Notes: generated by a model not told the origin, from the letters alone. A DNA stretch of 64,000 nt from Branchipolynoe longqiensis (GCA_030323885.1 CM059188.1:117589974-117653973); one strand, 5' to 3'. Shown: positions 1-9,721, counted from the stretch's first letter. Translations and numbers: made by a program.

Positions 1-153
1 TCCAAGTTCCCATTTTCCCTCCTATTCCTAATTTATGCAATTTATGGCCGAGGATACCATGATCAACTTTATCAAAGGCCTTTGCAAAATCTAGGTAGGA
101 TGTTATTCGTATTTCGGTAACATCGCTAATTGAAAATAGGTCTAATGCTATCA
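1..153 (-). mobile_element. Non-LTR retrotransposon (LINE) reverse transcriptase fragment, cut by window edge
   Basis: Read on the minus strand, this stretch is open to the window edge and encodes the palm region of a reverse transcriptase. The key run is SYLDFAKAFDKVDH, where the first Asp fits the catalytic Asp of motif A, followed by a G-I-L...K-L...L-G-I-G-G pattern typical of non-LTR reverse transcriptases. The frame also stays open upstream to about base 195. The remaining domains lie outside the window. Such enzymes copy LINE RNA at a nicked target and often supply the machinery that moves SINEs. The clade (Jockey/CR1-like or other) cannot be set from 50 residues. Confidence 0.8.
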
Positions 154-523
154 TAGTATTAGTATTAGCATTACTGGAAAGTCCTGGAATTGGTTGTATG
201 ATTTTAGGCATTACTATTATATTCATACCATACAGGCATAGTAATCTGTAAACTAGACATTTATGCATTAGCTCTAGTGTGTTTCATAATGACAATTGGT
301 ACACATAGTGTTGAAAGACCAGATCTGTTAACAGTCCAATCAGCCAAAATTACAAACAGAAGAATGTTATAGTCGTGCCTCTAATATATATATATGAGAG
401 CCGTTTGAATTGATCTATTTCTTATTGTTTTATGTGTCAGTCCGACAATTATAATATGTAAAATATTAAATAACATGCAAGACCTCTTTATCAGTGTACA
501 TAACGAACAAATTTAGAGTTCCG

Positions 524-750
524 AAGAACAACTGGACTGTATCATCGGTAATTTTATTTATGTTTTGTGAGTTGAATTTTGCTGTCATTTGACACATTTA
601 ACCACTTCAAAAATGCACCTGAGATCATTTTTTTTGCTGTCATTTGACACACATCTGACCCCTTCAGATTTGTGTCAAAGTTTAACCGACAACACACGAA
701 TAAAAAAAAACTGGCATGTACTGAGGTAGCGATACAGTCCAATTGTTCTT
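524..750. mobile_element. Small MITE-like element with 20-bp inverted ends
   Basis: The ends are inverted copies of each other: AAGAACAACTGGACTGTATC at 524 and its complement, with one change, ending at 750. The 227-bp interior is AT-rich and contains a repeated word, TTTGCTGTCATTTGACACA, near 582 and 638. No target duplication is clear and no other copy was seen in this window. Confidence 0.55.
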
Positions 751-1462
751 AAGTTGGAGCATTTCTTGTAATTTCAATAGACATAATATGTGATAAATGC
801 CACTAACTTTTCGCCTTGAATATGGCCTTTGCTGATGATATACCATGAATCCATCATCAAATAATCAGACGAAAAACTTCGTGGGTCTGCCGAAGTCATT
901 AAATAGAATGGTTCTTTCAAGTTGTGATCTGGAGATTATACTAGTTTTTATTGTTAAAATGAGATTTAGATTAGTTTTGATAAAGGTCTGGTCCTAATTA
1001 TGGTATCTCATGGCCCAGCTGAGGTCTGCTGCATGCTTTCAATGGAGCTCTAGGCTGTTGACTTACACGCTGTGTTGGGTGTCTATTGTTGGTTGTGGTG
1101 TTTTCTTTTGGTTCTCTTTTCAACAATGAACCACACCCACAAAAGAAAACAGAGAGTAGAGGGTAAGCATGTGGGCTAACCACCTTTGGACAGATGGTGA
1201 GTGTTGTGTATATAAATGCAGTGTACTGCACATCCGTTTAGATAGGTTTTCCAACAATACAGGGAGGGTGTCTGAGGACCTCGCATGTCATGTGAGTAGA
1301 TTTTAATAAAGTGCCGAAGGCAAGCTGTTGTCGGCAGTCAGACAGAGAGCACACATCGTTATTAGGTCGTAAACTTAGCCAGTTGTGAGAATGACAGCTT
1401 TCGATTCCATTTGTGAATTTATAGAATAGTGATATTTTCAAAACTGTAACTATATTCACTTA
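751..1462. other. AT-rich spacer, nothing recognised
   Basis: No convincing gene. Near 800-860 a phrase similar to GAATATGGCCTTTGCTG recurs at 12443 and resembles the 3' part of another dispersed repeat. Short open frames at 998-1459 show no domain or codon signal. Confidence 0.5.
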
Positions 1463-1735
1463 GGTTGGTTCGTTGTTGGAGTTTTACATCCTGGCAACAT
1501 CTAAGGTCATATCAGGATGGGTACTGACTTGTGACACTGCGCACTCATGGCGACTTTATATGGTGCTGCCCCACTGGGACACCAGACCACCAGCACCATG
1601 ACCTGATATCCCACTCTATCCTAGTAATGCTGAGCGCCTGGCTAGGAAGCAACGAGTATAGATATTGGTTTGACTCGACCAGGTTTCGAACCCCACAATC
1701 TACTAAAACGGGAAGCGGCCGTCTGGTAGTCGATA
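1463..1735 (-). mobile_element. SINE-1 copy, nearly full
   Basis: Minus-strand copy: A-rich tail at the low end, tail module with GGTCATATCAGGA, body containing the complement of GGGGCAGCACTATAAAGT, and a tRNA-like head near 1670-1735 with a degraded box B (TTTCGAACCCC on the plus strand). An internal deletion removes part of the middle. Confidence 0.8.
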
Positions 1736-1829
1736 TTCACTTATCCAGGGGTTCAACGTCCCTTCTTTGTCCCTCTCTCTCGCTTGATCTGTTATAATTG
1801 ACTTCCCATTTCTTGTAGTTTTCTTTTGA

Positions 1830-2337
1830 TGGTGCTGTCACATTACCACGTTTCTCTCCAACGTGTGTCACTTTTTGGCGAAACGTCGGGAAGCGTTACG
1901 CGCGCGTTGGTCGCACGTCGGTACACTTTGAGTGACAGCGACGGTCGCACCCACACTGTGGCACACGTTGAATGCTTTGTGCTTGCACAAAACTTTTGAC
2001 GCACGCCAACGTCTGGGTGCGATCGTTACGGGGACGTCAGAAGCATGTCGCCGTTGCTGGAGTGACGATATGCGAATGCTAGGCAGATGCCGCACATGCG
2101 GGAGGGTCGTTCCCACACGTTGCGCCAAACTGGTGCATTGTTGTTTTTCGCCCTAGCTACATCTAAGGTCATATCAGGACGGCGCGCCAACCTCTTTTTG
2201 TTTTTCGACACGCGTCGACACGCATTACTAACACGTTGCGCTGACGTCAAACTTCCGTCGAAAAGTTGGACGTGTCTCGACATGTACAACTTAATTTGTG
2301 CGTTGGCGTCGCGTAGGCGAGAAACGTTGTAATGTGA
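1830..2337. mobile_element. CpG-rich Harbinger-like MITE, right end overrun by the next copy
   Basis: The left end GGTGCTGTCACATTACCACG at 1831 is mirrored by a right end at about 2315-2337 that stops at GTAATGTGA, where a second copy starts directly. The interior is packed with CG words, has the central palindrome near 1979-1999 (TTTGTGCTTGCACAAA), and carries a tail-only SINE-1 relic at 2139-2182. No transposase is present. The PIF/Harbinger assignment rests on TAA duplications of sister copies. Confidence 0.7.
2139..2182 (-). mobile_element. Tail-only SINE-1 relic inside the MITE
   Basis: On the minus strand this reads as the SINE-1 tail module followed by an A-rich end (GCGAAAAACAACAA). 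It is flanked by related words: TTGCGCCAAACTG at 2120 and GGCGCGCCAACC just after. It sits at the same place as in the copies at 17.9 and 50.3 kb, so it predates their spread. Confidence 0.7.
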
Positions 2338-2735
2338 TGGGGCTGTCACATTACGCCGCTTCTCGCCGGCGCGCCGCCAACACGCAAAATGAGTTGTGCG
2401 CGTCGAGACACATCCAACTTTTCGGCGGTTTGGGGAAAAGTTTTACGTCAGCGCAGCGCGTTAGTAGCACATGGCCAACGTGTGTCGACGCACACACAGC
2501 GACGTGCGAGCAACGTTGCTCCAACGCTGTTGTAACGTGTGTCAACGTCCTGCTAACGTGCGCACCAACACATTGGCGCGCGTTGTCAGTCGTCGGAAGC
2601 TTTGTGCAAGCACAAAAGCTCCGACGCGCACCAGCGTTCCTCCCAGAACATCGCTGTCACTCAAAGTGTACCGACGCGCACGTAACATGCGGGTAACAGA
2701 GAAATGTCATAGTGTGACAGGGCTATGACAGGGCC
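2338..2735. mobile_element. CpG-rich Harbinger-like MITE, shorter copy
   Basis: Begins TGGGGCTGTCACATTACGCC at 2338 and ends near GTGTGACAGGGC (2712-2723) or the following GACAGGGCCA, after which TAA occurs at 2736. The central palindrome AGCTTTGTGCAAGCACAAA is at 2599-2617. It lacks the SINE-1 relic seen in the neighbouring copy, so the two came from different lineages or one lost the segment. Confidence 0.65.
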
Positions 2736-2944
2736 ATAAGTAACTGTTTGAAGTAAGCCATACGCACTAGCTTATCCTGTGATGTTTCATTCAGAATATA
2801 TTTAAGGATGAATCACTGAACTAAGTAGTGCTATGAGCTATTTATTAGTTAGCTAGCTAGATCAGGGTGAATTAAGATATATTTAGTTAATTACCTGCAC
2901 AAATTGATGCAATGTGTGCTTATTTATTAAGGTAGTGCAACAAA

Positions 2945-3140
2945 TGGGAACATGACGCATAGAGCTGGACTCGAACCACCATTTCTGCGCAACCCTACAC
3001 ATTTGTATTTACTACACCAATGCCGTGAGTGTGTTGCAAAAAGTTGGAACATGGTGCACATGGTCCGATTAAACACCCCACTTCTGCCATTCCGGGGCTA
3101 GCATCTTAACCATTAGGCTATCTAGGTTCCCTGATGGAAT
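2945..3140 (-). mobile_element. Decayed SINE-2 heads
   Basis: Two successive minus-strand tRNA-like fragments. One near 2955-3030 has GGACTCGAACC. The other at about 3045-3137 keeps CTTAACCATTAGGCTATCTA and GGTTCCCTGAT, both diagnostic of SINE-2 heads. Both are strongly diverged. Confidence 0.55.
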
Positions 3141-3224
3141 CAACCTACTCACTCCTTCATCTGTGCAGTAGTGAAGTTAGCGAATGGGATAAGCATGGAG
3201 CTCCCACTCCACATTTTTGTTCTC

Positions 3225-3535
3225 TACCAGCCGCGATGATCGAATTGCTGTTGTCACATGTATGTGGGAGGTAGTGTGTTTGAACCCCAACCATATCAAA
3301 CCAGTGACGCACCAAATTGATACATATTGCTACCAGGCCTAGCACTCAACATTAATAAGAAAGGGCAAGGACTGGTTTGCGCTGCAAGAGGATAGTAGGA
3401 CTGAGTGGTCATGATGCCAACAACCTAGTTGCCCAGTGAGGCATCACTATAAAGTCACCATGAGTGCACACTGTCACAAATCGGTACCCATCCTGATATG
3501 ACATTATGTGTTGCTAAGACGTATCACCCTAACAT
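3225..3535 (+). mobile_element. SINE-1 copy, diverged
   Basis: The order head, body, tail is kept: box B-like GTTTGAACCCC near 3280, TATCAAACCAGTGACG, GGGCAAGGACTGG near 3363, ATCACTATAAAGTCACCATG near 3443, and a tail with ATCCTGATATGAC near 3490. Many changes indicate an old copy. Confidence 0.75.
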
Positions 3536-3848
3536 AAACAAACATTCAGTTCTCTACAAGTACCACTGACATTATTTGCTACCTCTTTTCTGATGGCAGT
3601 ACTTGGATGCCACACAAGCGAAGCCATCAGAAGTAGGGATGAAAGCGTCGCAGCCCGACCCACGAGGACTGGGTGTGTCCACATAGTGGTGTACCTGTTA
3701 TGTTAATTGACTTTTGGGTCTGTAGATATGCACCCAGATCTTGAAGCACGCTCCTGTGATGTGACTAATATACTTATCAAGTGTGTGTTGTGGTGTTTGG
3801 TAAAGGAGGGAGCCACTCTTCTCTCCCCCTCCTCTTCACCTTCTATCG
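3536..3848. other. Spacer, nothing recognised
   Basis: Mixed-composition sequence with no frame, repeat or RNA signal I can name. Confidence 0.4.
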
Positions 3849-4592
3849 GATGCGGTGGCTGAATTGGTAGAGCACTTGATAAAAGATTCACCCCGTACTT
3901 CCAGTACAGGGGCGAACGACAACGTAGTCTAAATACGGGCGAAAATAGCTTTAGTATGGAACGGGAAGTAGAATGCCTGGCACCAGTGTCAAATGGTTAC
4001 TTATATCAACACAGAGTTGGTGAAATTGGAAATAATGCAAAAAGACAAGATGGCGGTCAGAGAACGCCGGCGATTTCACTTTTAAATTGTATTAAAGTAT
4101 ATGTTTTATTATATTTTCCAACTCAAAAGTAGCGGGTAAATATGAAGACATACATATAGAATATATTGTGCTTCTTAAATTAAGAATTTACCAGCTCAGT
4201 TAATTAACCCAGCATGTCGAAATTCTTCGCCAGCTTTTCTAATGGGTTGGTTTTCACCCCTGTACTGTAAGTACGGGGTGAATCTTTTATCTAGTAGAGC
4301 ACATGCCTCCCGTGCAGAAGGTCGGAAATTCCCGGTCGAATCGAACCGATGACAGACAAACTTGATGCTTGTCGCTTGCTAGGCAGGCGCTCAGCATTGT
4401 TAGTAGAGGGAAAGGACTGGTTGGCTTGGTGTCAGGATAATGTGACTGGGTGGGATATCAGGTTATGGTGCCAGCGGCCTGATTTCCTAGTGGGACAGCA
4501 CTACAAAGTCACCATGAGTGTGCAGTCACAAGTCGGTACCCATCCTGATGTGACCTTAGATGCTGCCAGGATGTAAAACTCCCAACAAGCAA
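3849..4592 (+). mobile_element. SINE-1 copy split by a DNA transposon
   Basis: The first 27 bases (GGATGCGGTGGCTGAATTGG onward, box A region) are at 3849-3875. The rest of the head, body and tail resume at 4294 (CATGCCTCCCGTGCAGAAGG) and run to the A-rich end at about 4592. SINE-1 is non-coding: RNA polymerase III would transcribe it from boxes A and B in the head, and it depends on a LINE enzyme for movement. Tail module at 4553-4573. Confidence 0.85.
3876..4293. mobile_element. Non-autonomous DNA transposon with ~40-bp TIRs, nested in SINE-1
   Basis: Inverted ends: TTGATAAAAGATTCACCCCG at 3876 and its near-complement ending at 4293, continuing as matched GTACTTCCAGTACAGGGG. The target GTAGAGCAC is duplicated at 3867-3875 and 4294-4302 (9 bp, or 8 if one base belongs to the end). 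The 418-bp interior has no transposase. A duplication of 8-9 bp fits Mutator-, Merlin- or hAT-type elements; the superfamily is not settled. Confidence 0.85.
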
Positions 4593-4610
4593 CCACCATC
4601 TCACTATCCC

Positions 4611-4725
4611 TGATTTCCCAGTGGGGCAGCACCATAAAGTCGCCATGAGTGCGCACTGACTCAATTCGATACCCGTCCTAATATGACCTCAGATGTTGAC
4701 AGGACGTAAAACTCCAACAACCAAC
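4611..4725 (+). mobile_element. 5'-truncated SINE-1 copy
   Basis: Starts within the body at TGATTTCCCAGTGGGGCAGC and ends with the tail module and CCAACAACCAACC. Head and first half absent. Confidence 0.8.
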
Positions 4726-5270
4726 CCTCCTCCTCCCGCCCCCCTCTCCCTTTCCCCTTTCCAGCCCCTCTCTCCCCTCTCATCTCCGCCCGCTCTCCCT
4801 CCTCTCCTCGGCCAGTCAGTTGAAAGCATGCGGGTACATGTAATTTGAACTTGAATGACACGCATTCCTCTTTCCGCGAATGACTTTGACTTGACCTTGC
4901 CGGACCAGGTTGTTTATTCCGTGTGGCCTGACCTCAGCTGACCTGACTGCTGCTAGATTAGGAACTGGCACGACAAAATATTGTCACTTGTAACGGTTAG
5001 CAAGTCGCCGAGATTGTTGAAGCCGTGGTACCCGGATACTTGGACCCGTGCCAACTGTTTGTGCTCTCATTCAATGTCAATGGTACCCGCATAATTAACT
5101 CACTTTTGTTTTATGCGCGTTTACATGAGGTGGCCTGTTAACCGTGATTGTGGCGTGTGTGTGTGGGGGGAGGGGGGGGGGGGCAGCGTGAGTGCTGCAA
5201 CAATAAGGACCACATTGGGGATCGTTACTATACATATTGGTAATAGTAAATACTCGTAGTTGATGCCACC
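4726..5270. other. Pyrimidine tract, spacer and poly-G tract
   Basis: 4726-4810 is a C/T-rich tract. 4810-5150 has no recognised feature. 5150-5183 contains GT-rich sequence and a 12-base G run. Confidence 0.5.
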
Positions 5271-5271
5271 A

Positions 5272-5350
5272 GATTGGATGGCCGAATGAGTTGAGCGTAC
5301 GTCTCTTGTTTTGGGAGATCGGGGGATACGAACCCATGATCGTGCCATTG
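5272..5350 (+). mobile_element. SINE-1 head fragment (GGATGGCCGAATGAG subtype)
   Basis: tRNA-like head only: GGATGGCCGAATGAGTTGAG (box A) then ATACGAACCCATGATCGTG. Same head subtype as at 23488 and 33756. Body and tail missing. Confidence 0.65.
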
Positions 5351-5419
5351 CCTGTGTGGCGCACAGTTGGGTGTCCTTCCATCTCCCTGTTCATGAGGAA
5401 AAGTTGTGGTTCCTACTAA

Positions 5420-6109
5420 TGGTGCTGTCACACTACGACGTTTCCCCCGGCGTGCCGCCAACGCGCAAGATATTTGCTAGGGCTTGAGACACGTCCAACT
5501 CTTTCGGCGTTGTGGGAGAAAGTTCAACGGGTTGCAGCGTGTTAGTGGCGTGTTTTTGGCACGCGGCCAATGGGTTTCGACATGCAGCGGAACAACATGT
5601 CAACGTCCCACCAGCGTATTGTCGGCGTGTGGGGTGGCGCGTTGGTAGTGTGTCAACGCGTACATACCCGCCACCAACACATCAGGACCCGCCGGCAGCG
5701 CGTCCCGGCGCGCCGGCAACACGTACAACGCGCCGAGAAACGCTGGAGCAACGCCAATGGCGCGCCCACTACCCGTCGATGGGACGTTGCAGACGCGCCA
5801 ACGGAACGGTCGCAGTTTGGCGGGGGAAAAAAGGCCGACGTTGATCAGCGTTGCGCCGGCAATGTGTATCAATGTGTTGGTAACGCGCCCTCCAACCCGT
5901 TGGAACGCGTAGCTGCGCGTCGACAGTTTTGTGCAGGCACAAAACAATCGATGCGCTACAACGGGCGCTGATGTGTCGGTACACACATTGCTATCACTCA
6001 ATGTGTACCGACGCACCCGTAACGTGCCGATAACGTGTACCGACGTTTCGACCAAAAATGCAACACGTCGACACGCGTTGGCCCGAAACGTCGTAGTGTG
6101 ACAGCCCCT
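5420..6109. mobile_element. CpG-rich Harbinger-like MITE, full length
   Basis: Left end TGGTGCTGTCACACTACGAC at 5420, right end ...GTAGTGTGACAGCCCCT to 6109, with TAA directly outside both ends (5417-5419 and 6110-6112). That 3-bp duplication is a PIF/Harbinger hallmark. The central palindrome GTTTTGTGCAGGCACAAAAC is at 5926-5945. All open frames, including a 174-codon minus frame, are by-products of stop-poor CG-rich sequence. Confidence 0.8.
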
Positions 6110-6130
6110 TAAAGGTGCTGTCACAATAAA

Positions 6131-6675
6131 GGGGCTGTCACATTAGGACGCGTCTCGCAAGCACGTGGCGAACGCGTAAAATCACATTTTTACGTCTAGG
6201 TGCGTGAAACTTTTCGGTGGGGGGGGCAAAGTTGGAAGTATACATAGCGTATGGATAACGTGCCTCCCCGCATAAAACGCTATGGTACGTTCGCTGAACG
6301 TTATATACGTTATTTGATTGCTAGAACTACGTTGCATAAGTCAAGGCATGGTGGGGAAACGCTCAAATTACGTTATTCATACATTGTCAGTACGCAGACT
6401 GTAGGTTTCCACTGTCTTTACCGTAGGTCAACGTAGTGAACAACGTAGTGAACAACGTACCTCTAACATATACATAATGTACGGCCGACGTAACACCCAT
6501 ATGTTGTCGAACGTCGAAAGTTTTGTGCATGCAGAAAACTTTCGCGGCCCCCTTACATAGTCAACGTACATCGACATACGCGTAACGAACATATTAGGGC
6601 ATATCCCAACGTAGCGGCTAACAATCACTTACGTCGGCGTACATTTGCGCGATGCGTCAAACTGTGACATCCCCT
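6131..6675. mobile_element. Harbinger-like MITE, full length
   Basis: Ends AGGGGCTGTCACATTAGGAC (from 6130) and GTGACATCCCCT (to 6675), flanked by TAA at 6127-6129 and 6676-6678. A 30-base palindrome with one mismatched pair lies at 6515-6544 around TTTTGTGCATGCA. Less CG-dense than its neighbour but built on the same plan. Confidence 0.8.
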
Positions 6676-6685
6676 TAATGGGATA

Positions 6686-6714
6686 TGCCGTCCTGATATG
6701 ACCTTAGATGTTGT
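6686..6714 (+). mobile_element. SINE-1 tail module fragment
   Basis: CGTCCTGATATGACCTTAGA followed by TGTTG, then unrelated sequence. Only the start of the tail module is kept. Confidence 0.6.
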
Positions 6715-7124
6715 TTCAAATTTGTCAAAGTTGGTGGTTGTTCTATGGCAAATGGAACAGCATTCACACCGATCGGTCCATGGAGAGATCCGCTTTTCGC
6801 ATTCACATCCAGACATATGGAAGCACCACTGTGCAATTTACATGCTTTTCCATTTTTTGTTGCATTCACATTACCACACCTATGGAATCTTCGCTTTTCT
6901 GTTACCTACGGTACCCATGAGCTGATGCCCAAAACACCATAACCCTCCACCTACACCCTCCAACCCCTATAGCAGATATTATGTAGGAGCAGCTCCCACC
7001 ACCATGAACACCTCTATGGCGGGCGGCATTATGTGATGATGTCCCACTATTATGTAGACATGATTTAGTTAGGGTATTTGGTTTTATAAGTGAAACTGTC
7101 CATTATTAAAATAATGCCTCCTCA
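6715..7124. other. Spacer, nothing recognised
   Basis: Three overlapping open frames at 6698-6942 have no recognisable domain. The rest is C/A-rich without a clear repeat. Confidence 0.4.
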
Positions 7125-7320
7125 TATACATGGGATGAGCTAATCAGTAAGAGCGCTGGCTTTCCATATGGTCAAGGGTTCGAGCCCTGTCCCAGTCCAG
7201 CCAATAACTTAACAACATTGATACTTCTCATTACCTTGCCTGGCCTTCGGCATTAATTACTAGCATAGGACAAGGGCTGTGTATACAGTATTAGGATAAT
7301 GTGACTGAGTGAGATATTGT
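7125..7320 (+). mobile_element. SINE-1 5' half
   Basis: Head GGGATGAGCTAATCAGTAAG and box B GGGTTCGAGCC with partly pairing tRNA-like acceptor arms, then body words up to GGATAATGTGACTGAGTGAG near 7294. It stops before the second half of the body. Confidence 0.65.
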
Positions 7321-7445
7321 AGGCATGGACAAACAGAATATGGTTTGAGCTTTTCCGTTGGGCGAGTGATAATTATCGGGGGGGGGGGGGCTGAAAAACA
7401 TGTTTTTTACAATTTTGTTTGCTCTCCGGTATCATCTTTAATTAA

Positions 7446-7762
7446 AGCGGCTGTCACACCTCGACGGATTGAGCAACGGACCGAATTGTCTAGTCCGGTG
7501 GTGATAAGTATTAAAATGTGTCAAAATGTTGCGCTATCAAGTCAATGGCCGCTGGACGAACAGACATGGAACGGATAGCGAATGGATGGTAAGCGGACTA
7601 AACAGACTCAAACCAGACAAGAAACGTAGGCGTCAATTCGGCGGCATCCGTTCCAAGTTTTATGCATGTTCAAAACTTGAATGGACACAAACCGGACATC
7701 AACAGACTTTGTTCGGTTTCTTTTTTTGTTTCCCCCCAATCCGGTGATATGTGACAGGGCCT
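7446..7762. mobile_element. Harbinger-like MITE, CGGATTGAGC subtype
   Basis: Ends AGCGGCTGTCACACCTCGAC and GTGACAGGGCCT, with perfect TAA duplications at 7443-7445 and 7763-7765. Subterminal CGGATTGAGCAACGGACCGA. The central palindrome-like AGTTTTATGCATGTTCAAAACT is near 7656. It has a sister copy at 21883. Confidence 0.8.
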
Positions 7763-7784
7763 TAAATGTAAGACAAGTAAAAAA

Positions 7785-7945
7785 TCACACCAGGCTTGTC
7801 TCATGGATAGGCGAATCATTTTGCTTATTGGTTATACTGGCGGTCTGCTTTCCCAGTGAGGCAGACTATGAAGTCAGTATGGCTACCTGTCCTCATACAA
7901 CTGCAGATGTTAGCAGGACGTAAAAGTACTAAAACCCCAATAAAC
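7785..7945 (+). mobile_element. SINE-1 3' half, decayed
   Basis: Body words GGCGGTCTGCTTTCCCAGTG and a diverged tail with GCAGATGTTAGCAGGACGTA, ending in an A-rich segment. Confidence 0.6.
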
Positions 7946-8090
7946 ATGCATGTCCACGCGTGCTAGACGACCAAACACCATTGTGGGGCCGTCCAGCATT
8001 CCATTATATAACGGCACACTGTTGTTATTATTCCAACGGCACAAACACCGGTCAGGGTGTACAGAGATTGGTTTGGTAAGAACTGGTCAT

Positions 8091-8720
8091 CTGGGGCCAT
8101 ATGCATGGAGCGGTGTTACCGAGCCAAAACGGTGTTTGGCGGGAATCCCCCGTTTAGGGGCAAAAAGTCGCATGCAAGAGTCAGTGATAGGGCTAATACC
8201 ACAAGCGTAAACTAGGTGGTTTAACGATGGTGTTAGGTACCGATTAGGGCCAAATCTATTCAAAGCTATCATATTTAACAGAATTACATAGGCAATAAGT
8301 GAAATTTCATCAAATTAACCCTAAGATCGAAGCGATATTAACGCCGCGGCGATATTAATATTGACGAATGTAAGCAAAACAAATGTGTGGAGAAGGCAAC
8401 CGCCGCATCGGCGGCAATATATTAGGCCCAAATCTATTCAATGCTATCATATTTAACAGAATTACATACGCAATAAGTGAAATTTCATCAAATTAACCCT
8501 AAAATCGAAGCGATATTAACGCCGCCGCTAAGTTGGTGGCGATATTAATATTGTCGAATCGACGAATGTAAACTAAAATCGTCACCGCCGTTTAGCTATC
8601 ATGAAAGTGTTAGGCGCCTCGACATACCGCGTGACCTAATTCCCCGTCTCGGAGATAGCTAAACGGTATCAGGCTTTAACACCAAACGACGCTAACACCG
8701 ATCCATGCAATGGCCCCTGG
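8091..8720. mobile_element. GGCC-ended TIR element, copy 1
   Basis: Inverted ends: CTGGGGCCATATGCATGGAG at 8091 and its near-complement ending at 8720. The interior holds two copies of a unit beginning CCAAATCTATTCAA (8250 and 8429) with AT-rich and GCCGCC-containing parts. No coding frame. Superfamily unknown; no sure target duplication. Confidence 0.7.
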
Positions 8721-8935
8721 TGTGGTATTGGCTGTGCAGAAGTTGACAATCAGCACGAAGTGCCTTTATGGCTAAGTGTGGTCAGGTGATAGCAATCGAC
8801 TGAGATATTCAGTTCGTTACGGAGAATGGATGAATGGCGGTTTTATTGGGATGGGGACAACATTGTCTTTGTGGGGGTGAATGGTCTTTGCTTTAGATTT
8901 AAGGTGAATCAGTTTCAATAGAACCTATTGGGCGA

Positions 8936-9155
8936 TACCAGTTTATGTTCCAACTGTGCTCTGCTCTCCTCTCCTCTCCTCTCCTCTCCTCTCCTCTCCT
9001 CTCCTCTCCTCTCCTCTCCTCTCCTCTCCTTGGGATGCAAGTTTTTCTGAGGAAAAAAAGGGAAAACTACCAGTTTCTGTTCCAACTGTGCTCTCCTCTC
9101 TCCTCTCCTCTCCTTGGGATGCAAGATTTTCTGAGAGAGAAAAAACATTTTTATA
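8936..9155. repeat. (TCTCC)n microsatellite inside a duplicated block
   Basis: A CTCCT run at about 8966-9030 is embedded in a duplicated unit: CAGTTTATGTTCCAACTGTG at 8939 and CAGTTTCTGTTCCAACTGTG at 9070, each followed by CTCCT repeats and TTGGGATGCAAG. The open frames here are repeat artefacts. Confidence 0.85.
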
Positions 9156-9348
9156 ATTGGTTCCCAATTGTGCTCTTCCGTTGGTGGTTCAGTCGATGAT
9201 GTTTTAGTAAGGATGATGATGGCATTGCGGTTTGTTCCATAACATGACAACCTATGTCACTAATCGCATTAATCGCGGTTGCCGACAAACACCAGTCGAG
9301 TACGTGGATGTCAAATGTCATCACCTCCAGGGCTGTATGTGCCAGGGC

Positions 9349-9366
9349 GGGGGGGGGGGGGGGGGG
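9349..9366. repeat. 18-base G run
   Basis: Uninterrupted G tract, the longest of the plus-strand G runs in the window. Confidence 0.9.
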
Positions 9367-9439
9367 AGGGAGGGGGTTACTAACACATCCGGCAAGAATC
9401 CCCCCCTTGATAACGTTGCATAGCCCATTACAACTATGG

Positions 9440-9700
9440 GTTTAAGTATATGTGATGTATAATGTATTATGCGAGTATAAAGGCGCGGAAGGGAATTATT
9501 TGATTATATATTATTGTTATCCTGATTCTATGTCCCCCCCCCCCCCCCCCCCCATTACCGGTGGCACCACCACCGGCGCTTGCCGTCCCTACCGGACGCT
9601 CCAACCTCACTTGCACAGGAGGAATTTTGTCCTAGCTTTCAGGCTCTCGGCCCTTGGGGGACGACGTGGGAGTGGGGGGGGGGGGGGTGTACCAGTCGAC
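9440..9700 (+). repeat. Dispersed repeat H, copy 1
   Basis: Starts with GTGATGTATAATGTATTATG and TATAAAG, then a 20-base C run (9534-9553), ACCGGTGGCACCACC and a 14-base G run (9674-9687). The same order recurs at 26945, 27365 and 49455. The TATA-like start resembles a promoter or LTR piece, but no pairing LTR was found. Confidence 0.55.
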
Positions 9701-9721
9701 CCTGAGAATATGTGATGTATT

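Noticed and set aside
5600..6124. 174-codon minus frame
   Set aside because: Inside a CG-rich MITE where stops are rare; crosses the element border.
8083..8728. Target duplication around GGCC element copy 1
   Set aside because: CTGGTCAT and CTGGTGTG agree at only about five or six of eight positions, and the other copies show none.
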